A stretch of 64,000 nucleotides of DNA from Alphaproteobacteria bacterium (GTDB lineage: Bacteria; Pseudomonadota; Alphaproteobacteria; DSM-16000; Inquilinaceae). Both the position numbers and the translations under genes were made by a program. This document shows, piece by piece, positions 25,394 through 33,200 of the stretch (position 1 is its first letter; each line of letters begins with the position of its first letter). The notes below the pieces were generated by a model. That model made no database searches and was not told where the DNA came from. It saw nothing but the letters and a program-made list of their open reading frames with translations. The stretch is from NCBI GenBank assembly GCA_028277405.1, contig JANQGH010000051.1, forward strand, positions 1 to 64,000, written 5' to 3'.

Positions 25394-26860
25394 TCACCGC
25401 CATCGCCGACGCCAGCCGACATAGGCGACCATGGCGATGGTCAGGAGCAGAAAGCCGAGCGCGATCGGCCGGCCGAAGAACTCGTCGGCGGAGCGCATGG
25501 ACGTCAGCATGATCGCAAGCTGCTGCTCGAACAGTCCGCCCAGGATGAAGCCGAGCGTGACCGGCAGGATCGGGATGTCGATCACCCTCAGGGCCAGGGC
25601 CAGCACGGTCGCCCCGATCAGGACATAGACGTAGAACATGCCGTTGCCGGCGGCATAGGCGCCGAAGATCGCGAAAACCGCGACAAAGGTGGCGATGATC
25701 CCGCGGGGGATTTTCAGGACCAGGGCGAAATAGCGCGCCGCGAACAGTCCGACCAGCATCATCACGATATTGACGATGAAGAACCCGACGAAGAACGTGC
25801 TCATGACGGTCGGGTTCTCGACAAACAGCAGTGGCCCGGGGCGCAGACCGTGGATCTCGAGTGCGCCGACGAAGACCGCGGCAGCGGCGCTGCCTGGGAT
25901 GCCCAGCGCCAACAAGGGGATGAGCGATCCGCCGACGTTGGCATTGTTCGAGCATTCGGCGGCCATCAGGCCCTGTTCCGACCCCTTGCCGAAGGTTTCG
26001 GGGTCACGGGCGAAGCGCCTTTCCAACGCATGCGTCGTGATCGGTGTGCTCTCGGGTCCCAGGGCGGGCAGGATCCCGAGGGCGAGACCGATCGAGCTGG
26101 CGCGCCCGAATGTCGGCAGGTAGCTGACGACCGTTCCAAGAACGCCCTTGAGACCGCTTTCGCGCCCGAATTCGACGAGCGAGCGTCCGGCGCGGGTGAT
26201 GCTCTCATAGGCGATCACCAGGACCTGGGGCATGGCGAAGAAACCGATCAGCACGGGCAGAAGCGGGACGCCGGCAGCCAGTTCGTAGCGGCCGAAGGTG
26301 AAGCGGGGCGTGCCGTCGAACGGGTCCAGGCCGATCGTGGCGATGCCCAGCCCCATGGCGGCGCCCGCCAGATTTCCGAACAGTGGCGTCGGCAGCATCA
26401 TCGAGACGACGGCCAGGCTGAACAGGATCAGCATGACGTACTCGGCCGGTCCGAAGCGCAGCGCGAGGTCGGCCAGCAAGGGGGAAAACCACAGGAGGCC
26501 GAGGGCCGATACCAGGCCGCCGATACCGGACGCGCAGGTTGCCAGGGCCAGGGCCCGTGGTGCTGCGCCGTTGCGGGCCAGGACATGCCCTTCCATGGCG
26601 GTGATGACCGCGGCTGAGGTCCCGGGGATGTTGAGTAGGATCGCCGAGATACTGCCGCCATAGACGGCGCCCGCATAGACGCCGGCCAACATGATCAGGC
26701 TTTGATCGGCCGGGATCAGGAACGTTACCGGCAACAGGAGGGCGATCCCAAGGGTGCCGCTGAGCCCGGGAATCGCGCCGAAGACGATGCCCAGGCAAAC
26801 GCCGGCGGCGGCGGCCAGGACGGTCAGTGGCTGGAATGCGAGATAGACCGCCTCCTCCAT
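25394..26860 (-). CDS. tctA: Tripartite tricarboxylate transporter large permease (TctA)
   Basis: A 488-aa membrane protein with about twelve hydrophobic segments. It carries the TctA signatures GAIPGLSGTLGIALLLP near residue 28, GSISAILLNIPGTSAAV near residue 70, and ECSNNANVGGSLIPLLALGIPGSAAAAV in the second half. It forms the cation-coupled channel of a TTT carboxylate importer. Order TctC-TctB-TctA within one operon is standard. Its ATG at 26860 is 69 bp from the TctB stop. Confidence 0.94.
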   Translation of the reverse strand: MEEAVYLAFQPLTVLAAAAGVCLGIVFGAIPGLSGTLGIALLLPVTFLIPADQSLIMLAGVYAGAVYGGSISAILLNIPGTSAAVITAMEGHVLARNGAAPRALALATCASGIGGLVSALGLLWFSPLLADLALRFGPAEYVMLILFSLAVVSMMLPTPLFGNLAGAAMGLGIATIGLDPFDGTPRFTFGRYELAAGVPLLPVLIGFFAMPQVLVIAYESITRAGRSLVEFGRESGLKGVLGTVVSYLPTFGRASSIGLALGILPALGPESTPITTHALERRFARDPETFGKGSEQGLMAAECSNNANVGGSLIPLLALGIPGSAAAAVFVGALEIHGLRPGPLLFVENPTVMSTFFVGFFIVNIVMMLVGLFAARYFALVLKIPRGIIATFVAVFAIFGAYAAGNGMFYVYVLIGATVLALALRVIDIPILPVTLGFILGGLFEQQLAIMLTSMRSADEFFGRPIALGFLLLTIAMVAYVGWRRRWR

Positions 26861-26929
26861 CAGGGCGACTCCGCCTTTCGTTGCCGACTGCCGGCACCAG
26901 GTCTCTCAGGCATAAGCGACGGCTCCCCT

Positions 26930-27433
26930 TCAGATGCCGAGCCCATAGAGGGTTGTCTCAATCCAGCGGTCGACGACGCCTTGGGGTGTGGCGACATAGA
27001 GAAAGCGACGGAAAATCACCACCATCGCCAATATCCCGATCGTGCTCGAAAGAATGACAAGGAGCGGGTTGAAGCGTTCCTGCAACAATACGGACGCCGA
27101 CACCGCCAAAATCGACGCCACGGTGAAGCCAAGGAAGGGCAAGATGAGAATGTAGGCGATCCACAGGCCGACAAAGGCGGTCATACGGACCGTCACCCGC
27201 GTGGAGGCACGGGCACCTTTGGCAAGGGCTTCACCATTGTCACGCCACCTCAAGAGCTGGCGTACCGTGTGCACAAGAAAGAGCGCAAAAGCGGTAATAA
27301 GGACAACGGTAGGATAGCTCGGGCCGTCGATGTCGAGCGCTGTCCACGCCGGCGTGTCGAAGCTCTGCCACAGCAGAGCGCCGAGGAACGCCAACACAAT
27401 CCCCATCGCGCCAAGGGACGCTGCCTTTTTCAT
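26930..27433 (-). CDS. tctB: Tripartite tricarboxylate transporter small permease (TctB)
   Basis: A 167-aa protein with four to five transmembrane helices, consistent with the TctB family in size and position. The hydrophobic core segments are LGAMGIVLAFLGALLW, PTVVLITAFALFLVHTV, FVGLWIAYILILPFLGF and the C-terminal LLVILSSTIGILAMVVIF. The frame is open to 27709, but the start is set at ATG 27433 (MKKAAS), which has GAGAGGA upstream; the extra residues would be Arg-rich and inside the intergenic gap after TctC. Confidence 0.87.
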   Translation of the reverse strand: MKKAASLGAMGIVLAFLGALLWQSFDTPAWTALDIDGPSYPTVVLITAFALFLVHTVRQLLRWRDNGEALAKGARASTRVTVRMTAFVGLWIAYILILPFLGFTVASILAVSASVLLQERFNPLLVILSSTIGILAMVVIFRRFLYVATPQGVVDRWIETTLYGLGI

Positions 27434-27509
27434 TGCTTGCCCATCCTCTCGGCCCTGAACGGTCGCCGAGCCGGTTGACCCGGCGACCGTCGAGGCGTCA
27501 GCGCAGCGC

Positions 27510-28475
27510 TTACTGGGCCTCCTCCATATATTGCTGCAGCGTCTCCGCGGTGGCCTCGAAGATCTCCGCTGTCTGCTCCGGATCGGCCGGGGACAGAACC
27601 AGGCCTTGCTCGGCAAACATCTCCGCAGCCATTTCACTTTCGAGAACTGCCAACATCGCCTCGGCCAGGTAGTTGCGGATGTCGTCCGGCACGCCATCCG
27701 GCAGGGCAACGAAGCGCGCGGCGCCGAGCGCGTTGGTCGGGATGTCGATCCCCATGTCGGAAATCAAGGGAATGTCTGGATCGACCGGGTAGGGCACCGT
27801 GTTGGCGACCGCTACCGGCGCGAGATCGCCCGTCTCGTAGTACTGGTCGCCCTCGGCGTAGTAGGCCGTGCTCATGTCGATCGTACCGTTGAGCAATGCC
27901 GTGATCCGCGGGCCGCCGCCCTGGAACGGCACCATGGTGAATTCGACATCCTCCTGCTCCTGGATGATGTCGGCGATGATCGCGGTCGCGGAGTTCGGCG
28001 TGATCCCCACGCGGACGCTGCCGGGATCCTGGCGCGCCTGCTCGATCAATTCGGGCAGCGTTTCGCCCCGGGTGATCAGCACGACGGGGTCGAAGTTGAT
28101 GAAGGTGATGGGATCGAAGTCCTCTGGCGTGAACTCACCGCCCTTGACGATCATGTCGGTCAGCAGATTGCCCATGGCCAGGACACCGATGGTATAGCCG
28201 TCGGCATCGGCTTCCCGCGCCAGGAAGGTATGACCCACCAGTCCGCCGCCGCCCTCGCGGTTGGCGACCCGGAATTCGTGATCCAGCATCTCCTCTGCGA
28301 CACGAGCGATGGTCCGCGCGTTGGTGTCCATGCCGCCACCGGCCGGGTAAACCACCACCAGTTCTATCGGACGTGTGGGGTAACCCTCCGGAGGCTCGGG
28401 CCCATCTTGGGCGAGTGCAGGCGCCGCAACGACGGCTGCCAGGAGCCCGGTCGACATCAAGAGTTTCTTGAACAT
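27510..28475 (-). CDS. tctC: Tripartite tricarboxylate transporter substrate-binding protein (TctC)
   Basis: A 321-aa periplasmic binding protein of the TctC/Bug family. It has a Sec signal (MFKKLLMSTGLLAAVVAAPALAQD) and the family opening GYPTRPIELVVVYPAGGGMDTNARTIA. Bug proteins bind aromatic or aliphatic carboxylates and related small acids. The ATG at 28475 is preceded by TGGAGGT. It lies between the OYE flavoprotein gene and TctB. Confidence 0.92.
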   Translation of the reverse strand: MFKKLLMSTGLLAAVVAAPALAQDGPEPPEGYPTRPIELVVVYPAGGGMDTNARTIARVAEEMLDHEFRVANREGGGGLVGHTFLAREADADGYTIGVLAMGNLLTDMIVKGGEFTPEDFDPITFINFDPVVLITRGETLPELIEQARQDPGSVRVGITPNSATAIIADIIQEQEDVEFTMVPFQGGGPRITALLNGTIDMSTAYYAEGDQYYETGDLAPVAVANTVPYPVDPDIPLISDMGIDIPTNALGAARFVALPDGVPDDIRNYLAEAMLAVLESEMAAEMFAEQGLVLSPADPEQTAEIFEATAETLQQYMEEAQ

Positions 28476-28561
28476 GATGACCTCCACTGTCTGTTTGTCA
28501 TTCAACGGCGAAGCCGACAGTGCCGCCGGCTTGCCCGTCTCCGCGGCCCGTCAGCCGCAGG

Positions 28562-30520
28562 TCATGCTGCCTCTCCGGCTCCATGACCCTCGCCCGTGGC
28601 GGAGAGCAGCATCCGGGGCGCGTAGGCGTCCCCGATGACCTTCACCACGGTATTCTTCATTGCCAGTGCCTTGGCCAAATCGTCGTTCGGCTTGCGCGGC
28701 GTGGCGTAGCCGAAGCAGTCGACGCCGGCCATCGTCTCTGTCTCGCCGGTCATGACGTCGGTCCAATCGAGAGCCTCTCCGTCCCATTGACGGGGTTCCG
28801 CAAACGGCAGGATCTGAATATTGCGAAGCGCTCTGAGCCGACGGTGAATGAGTTGATTGACCACCAGCGGAACGTCCTGCGCGATCGACGCCCTCGGCGT
28901 CAGGACGGTGACCTGTCCAAACCGCTGGGCGATGAGTTCGAGAGCGGCATAGGTCGCCGGACCATGGTCGAAATCGAAGATCACGGCATGACGTCCGCCG
29001 GCTGCACGATCCGCAAGAAGCCTGCGGCTCAGAGACCGGAGATCTTCGCCCGGCTGCGACCCCGGGCCCAGCGAACGAGGGACGGGCAGGGAGGCCCCTG
29101 TGGCGATGATCACGATGTCGGGCGTGGACGCCTCGACAGTCTCAAGATCGGCCGGAGCCTGATGCAGGGTGACGCCGGCCTGCCGCGCACGATGCACTTG
29201 GCCTTGGATGAGCCAGCCCACGTCCGAGCAGCCGGGCAGACTGGCATGGAGCGCAGCGGCACCGCCCAATTCCCCGGAAGCGAAGAGCTGCACCTCATGT
29301 CCTTGAGCGGCGGCCACCCAGGCAGCTTCCAGTCCGGCGGGGCCAGCGCCTGCGACCACGACCTTCTTCGACCTGACCGATCGACCGGGGCGCCAATCGC
29401 CCTCATCTTCCCGTCCCACCCTCGGATTGACCACGCAGGAGATCTGCCGGCCGGCGATGATCTCGCCCCAGCAGGTATTGCAGCCGATACACAGGCGAAT
29501 GTCGTCGCTGCGCCCCTCGGATGCCTTGTTCACCCAGGCGGGGTCGGCGAGCAGCGGCCGGGAGAGCATGATAAGGTCCGCGTGGCCATCTCGCAGAACC
29601 TGCTCGGCATCCTCAGAACGGGGGAGCCGACCGACGGCAACGATGGGCACGTCACCCGCCGCCTTCTTCAGGCGGTCATAGAGGTGAATGAAGGGTGCAA
29701 TGCCCCGCTGCATCCCGGGGGCATGCATTTCCAGGCTGTGCGCATGGTTGCCCTGGCTGAAGCAGAGGTAATCTGGCCTGACGGATGTCAACAAGCCGGT
29801 GACAAGCATTTCGGCTTCTGCCGGATCGACGCTACCGGCAACACCGTCATTGCCGGGCATCTTGACCCCGAGCAGGAAGCGTGAACCGCAGGTCTGGCGA
29901 ATGCCGTCAACGATCTCGGTCAGGAACCGAAGCCGGTTCTCACGGCTGCCGCCATAGTCGTCCTCCCGGGTATTCGACCAGGGGGACAGGAACTGGTGGA
30001 TCAGAAAGCCATGGCAGGCGGACAGCTCGATGCCGCTGAAGCCCGCCTGCTGGAGGCCTCTGGCGGTGCTTACGAACTCTTCGATGAGTTCCCGTATCTG
30101 GCTGCCGGTCAGTTCGTGCGGCACCGTCCAGCTGACACCGTCCGCCTCCGGCGCGACGCCAACAGCGTTGGTGGCGCGTCCGGTGAGGCGGGCACGACCA
30201 TTGTGCCAGAGCTGGCCCAGGAAACGGCAACCCTCGGATTCGACGGCCTCGGCCCAACGTTTGAGCGCATCCTGGTTAACCGGATCGAACGGCCAAATGC
30301 GGGACGGTTCGGCGGCGCTGCGACCGACGGCCATGGCCTCGGTCACGATCATCGCCGCGCCGCCCTTCGCCCGGTTGCGGTGGAACTGGATCAGCCGATC
30401 GGTTATCCGGCCGCGGTCGCCCATGCGCGTCGAGATCGAACCACTGATGATGCGGTTTCGCAGCCGATGCGGTCCGAGGTCAAAGGGCGAGAAGAGGAGG
30501 GAGTCTTCGATCGTTACCAT
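28562..30520 (-). CDS. OYE-type flavoprotein with 4Fe-4S and C-terminal FAD domain
   Basis: A 652-aa enzyme of the 2,4-dienoyl-CoA reductase / trimethylamine dehydrogenase group. An N-terminal FMN TIM barrel (1-340; SACHGFLIHQFLSP at 167-180) is followed by a 4Fe-4S site Cys344-x2-Cys347-x2-Cys350-x11-Cys362 and a nucleotide-binding domain (VAGAGPAGLEAAW, about residue 389 on). The SACHG replaces the more usual HxAHG-type His pair. It reduces an activated C=C bond or dehydrogenates an amine/ether substrate. First gene of its operon, divergent from a GntR gene with a promoter/palindrome between. Confidence 0.92.
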   Translation of the reverse strand: MVTIEDSLLFSPFDLGPHRLRNRIISGSISTRMGDRGRITDRLIQFHRNRAKGGAAMIVTEAMAVGRSAAEPSRIWPFDPVNQDALKRWAEAVESEGCRFLGQLWHNGRARLTGRATNAVGVAPEADGVSWTVPHELTGSQIRELIEEFVSTARGLQQAGFSGIELSACHGFLIHQFLSPWSNTREDDYGGSRENRLRFLTEIVDGIRQTCGSRFLLGVKMPGNDGVAGSVDPAEAEMLVTGLLTSVRPDYLCFSQGNHAHSLEMHAPGMQRGIAPFIHLYDRLKKAAGDVPIVAVGRLPRSEDAEQVLRDGHADLIMLSRPLLADPAWVNKASEGRSDDIRLCIGCNTCWGEIIAGRQISCVVNPRVGREDEGDWRPGRSVRSKKVVVAGAGPAGLEAAWVAAAQGHEVQLFASGELGGAAALHASLPGCSDVGWLIQGQVHRARQAGVTLHQAPADLETVEASTPDIVIIATGASLPVPRSLGPGSQPGEDLRSLSRRLLADRAAGGRHAVIFDFDHGPATYAALELIAQRFGQVTVLTPRASIAQDVPLVVNQLIHRRLRALRNIQILPFAEPRQWDGEALDWTDVMTGETETMAGVDCFGYATPRKPNDDLAKALAMKNTVVKVIGDAYAPRMLLSATGEGHGAGEAA

Positions 30521-30604
30521 GGCAATTCGTTCCCGCGCGACAACATTGACCGCGCCGTTCGCCGGGCCAACAGCCGGTGATGCGGCGAAACACTGAAAGG
30601 TTGT

Positions 30605-30634
30605 ATTGTAGACACTTTGTAAAGATATGTCTAC
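30605..30634 (-). promoter_or_regulatory. Promoter overlapped by nested palindrome
   Basis: A leftward promoter candidate TAGACA (30633-30628), 17 bp, TACAAT (30610-30605) for the OYE operon. The exact 7-bp arms GTAGACA (30608-30614) and TGTCTAC (30628-30634) cover both hexamers, and a second dyad CTTT-GT-AAAG (30615-30624) fills the spacer. This is ideally placed for repression by the divergent GntR protein (inference). Confidence 0.6.
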
Positions 30635-30722
30635 GTTGCTGACGCATTTTACGCAATTATCTTGCTAAAACCTGACAAAACTGGCAGCCTGAGTTATCCT
30701 ACCGTGGACAGGTGTCGACAGT

Positions 30723-31442
30723 TTGGAAGATTTCCAGACCACTGCGACGGCCTCACCGCAGGACGGTCGCTTGCTTCTGGCCGATCGCGCAACGGCGTAT
30801 ATCCGTCATCTGATTGCCCTTCGCAGGCTGGGCCCCGGCGATCGCGTCAATGAGGTCGACATCGCCAGCCAACTTCAGATCAGTCGTGGGCCGGTAAGGG
30901 AGGCGATACGTCGCCTGTGCTCGACAGGCCTCCTCATCGGCGAGCGCAATTTCGGCTCGCGCGTTGTCCGTCTTGATGAAGACTCTGTCCAGCGTCTCTA
31001 CGAGGTCCGTGAAGCGCTCGAGGCGATGGCGGCGCGCCTGTCTGCTGAACGGATGACGCAGCCTGAAAAGCGCGCCCTGGTTGTGATGCTCGACGAGCAC
31101 GAGGCCGCAATCGCCGATGGAAGCTCCGATGCTTATCCCGCGGGCAGCACGGATTGGGATTTCCACCTTGCAATTCTACGCGGAGCGCGCAACGAGATCG
31201 TCTGGCGCATTTGCGGGCATGATCTGCGCGATCTGATTTCGCTGGTCCGATCGCGACACGGCACCATGCAAGGCAGGGGCAAACGTGCGCTGCAGGAGCA
31301 TCGGTGGATTAGCGAGGCCATCGCGGAGGGCGATGCGGACCTGGCTGGCCTGCTCATGGCAAAGCACATCCGAGCATCGCGAGAAACGTTGCTTGCGCTG
31401 ATGCGCCGAGATGGTGAGAAAGCCTGGCCCACAGATCTGTGA
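30723..31442 (+). CDS. GntR-family (FCD) transcriptional regulator
   Basis: A 239-aa GntR regulator. A winged helix (VNEVDIASQLQISRGPVREAIRRLCSTG, residues about 40-67) is followed by an FCD domain with the metal-site residues in DWDFHLAI, QEHRWISEAI and AKHIRASRE. The start is a TTG at 30723 with AGGTG upstream; no ATG is available. It is divergent from the OYE/TTT/hydrolase operon and almost certainly controls it through the palindrome at 30605-30634. Ligand probably a pathway carboxylate. Confidence 0.9.
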   Translation: MEDFQTTATASPQDGRLLLADRATAYIRHLIALRRLGPGDRVNEVDIASQLQISRGPVREAIRRLCSTGLLIGERNFGSRVVRLDEDSVQRLYEVREALEAMAARLSAERMTQPEKRALVVMLDEHEAAIADGSSDAYPAGSTDWDFHLAILRGARNEIVWRICGHDLRDLISLVRSRHGTMQGRGKRALQEHRWISEAIAEGDADLAGLLMAKHIRASRETLLALMRRDGEKAWPTDL

Positions 31443-31576
31443 TCGATCGCCCGCCGGATCACCGCGCGCAGTGCCTGCCATCCCGGCCCGTCGTCAACTT
31501 GCTGCTGAACTGAGAATTATACCAAGGCTCGGCGATAACGACCCATGTGATCGCTCCGACTAAAAGCCCCGAATAG

Positions 31577-31975
31577 GTTCGGCCCGACACGCTCGATAGC
31601 CTCAGGCGGCGTGATCGCCCTATCGCCCATACTCAAGAGCACGGCAAAGCTGCCTGGAAGGCAAACACCGGGTACAACCGGCGCAGCCTGGTCGAGAGCA
31701 ACATCTCCCGGTTTGAGAGGATCATCGGCCGGCAGGTTCGCACTCGGAATCTGCCCGCCCAACAGGTCGAAGCCGCGGCAGCGGCGAAAGCGCTCAACCG
31801 GATGTTCGATCTGGGGCGGCCGATCACACACCGGGCGGGATATACATCCCCACAACAATGCTCGCTGCGCCTCGAGATACCGGGATGCACCAAGGCCCAC
31901 TACCCCAGCCTGTTTCAAGATTTTCGCATCGTTCAAAGATTTTCCTATTGGCTATGGCATTTGGTGTCGGCATGA
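31577..31975 (+). pseudogene. C-terminal remnant of an IS5-type transposase
   Basis: The plus frame from 31577 to the TGA at 31973-31975 encodes RRRDRPIAHTQEHG, AWKANTGYNRRSLVES, a basic SRFERIIG segment and ALNRMFDLGRP, in the order seen at the C-terminus of IS5-family DDE transposases. The N-terminal two thirds are missing (an in-frame stop lies at 31574), and the last ~50 codons diverge. It lies upstream of the hydantoin operon and just right of the OYE/TTT module. Confidence 0.7.
31914..31944. repeat. Imperfect direct repeat upstream of the hydantoin operon
   Basis: TTCAAGATTTTC (31914-31925) and TTCAAAGATTTTC (31932-31944) are repeated 18 bp apart, 70-100 bp before the binding-protein start. 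They could be a regulator site for the operon or part of the decayed insertion sequence they overlap. Confidence 0.35.
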
Positions 31976-32011
31976 TTGTCTGAAAATGCGTTCATCAAAA
32001 GGAGCAGGCTT

Positions 32012-33199
32012 GTGACACGTCTTCGGATTTCGACGACCCTTATCCCTCTGCTGGCGGGCGCGACGTTGGCGTCTAGTGCCCTGGCTGAAGATGGCGAGCC
32101 CATAACCATCGGCGCCGCGATCGCGTTGAGCGGCATTGTTCAGGCCTACGATGCCGATCCAGCCCGCGCCGCGGAAATGGCGATCGCCGATATCAACGCC
32201 GAAGGCGGTGTGATGGGCCGTACGCTCGAGATGATCTATGCCGACACGCGCAGTGACTTCGCGCAGGGCGCCATCGCCGGAATGGAGGTGATGGACAACG
32301 GGGCCGACATCGTCATCGTCACGGGCGATTTTGACTTCGGCGGCGCCGCCGCACGGGCGGCAAACGGCCGAGGCGTCTTGGCGATTTCACCCTTCGCCGC
32401 CGACCCCTTGTTCGGGGTCGAAGGGATTGGCCCTTACGCCTTCACGTTCGCGACCGCGAGCGTTTCGTCCGGCACGATCATGGCCGAATGGGCGTATGAT
32501 CAGGGTTGGCGTACGGCCTATGTCTTGACCCAGACGACAATTCAATATGATCAGTCGGTGACAGAAGCCTTCGTGGCGCGCTGGACGGAACTGGCCGGGG
32601 CGGACGCACTGCTTGGCCAGGACGTATTCGACATCGATGAAACATCGATCAGCGCGCAGATCACGCGTCTCAACAGCCTTCCGGAGCAGCCGGATTTCAT
32701 GGTGCTCTCTGCATTCACGCCGGCCGGGCCCAGCGCACTGCGTCAGATCCGGGCGGCGGGTATCGACATTCCCGTCCTCTCCGCCGAAGACATGGATGGC
32801 GACTATTGGCTCGATACCGTCCCGGGTTTAAGCGATTTCTACTTTGTCGCGCTCGGCTCGCTGTTCGGCGACGATCCCAGGCCGGAAATCAACGATTTCA
32901 TCGCCCGGTTCACAGCAGAGCACGGCGATCACCCGTCGACCGCCCACACCCTGACTGGCTACTCAGCCATTCAGGCCGTCGCTCGCGCCATCGAGCGCGC
33001 CGGTTCAACCGATGGTGATGCGCTGAAGGCCGAGTTCGAAGCTTTTGACGAAGAGCCGCTGTTGGTCGGGCCGACCACGTTCACCGAGGACACGCACATC
33101 AACTTCTATCGGCCCATGGTCGTCATGCAGGTGCAGGACGGCACGCACAGCGCGGTCGAATTGCGGTCGCCCGAGGCCATTCCCGGACAGCCGCGATAG
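32012..33199 (+). CDS. ABC transporter substrate-binding protein (LivJ-like, HAAT)
   Basis: A 395-aa periplasmic protein of the branched-chain amino acid class (Peripla_BP_6). A signal peptide (about 27 residues, ending SSALAE) is followed by PITIGAAIALSGIVQAYD and AIADINAEGGVMGRTLEMIYADT. The GTG at 32012 is chosen because AAAAGGAG lies 7 nt upstream; an in-frame TTG at 31976 has none and would add 12 residues before the signal peptide. It leads an operon for hydantoin-type breakdown, so the ligand may be a hydantoin or N-carbamoyl compound rather than leucine. Confidence 0.9.
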   Translation: MTRLRISTTLIPLLAGATLASSALAEDGEPITIGAAIALSGIVQAYDADPARAAEMAIADINAEGGVMGRTLEMIYADTRSDFAQGAIAGMEVMDNGADIVIVTGDFDFGGAAARAANGRGVLAISPFAADPLFGVEGIGPYAFTFATASVSSGTIMAEWAYDQGWRTAYVLTQTTIQYDQSVTEAFVARWTELAGADALLGQDVFDIDETSISAQITRLNSLPEQPDFMVLSAFTPAGPSALRQIRAAGIDIPVLSAEDMDGDYWLDTVPGLSDFYFVALGSLFGDDPRPEINDFIARFTAEHGDHPSTAHTLTGYSAIQAVARAIERAGSTDGDALKAEFEAFDEEPLLVGPTTFTEDTHINFYRPMVVMQVQDGTHSAVELRSPEAIPGQPR

Positions 33200-33200
33200 G

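Noticed and set aside
23993..26617. An 874-codon open frame on the plus strand
   Set aside because: It lies antisense to the alpha/beta-hydrolase, dienelactone hydrolase and TctA genes, all with clear family motifs. Its Arg/Asp/His-rich low-information sequence is typical of a high-G+C shadow frame.
23713..31975. Composite transposon bounded by two insertion sequences
   Set aside because: The two remnants belong to different transposase families, are both truncated, and show no paired terminal repeats; they support a history of insertions but not a composite element.
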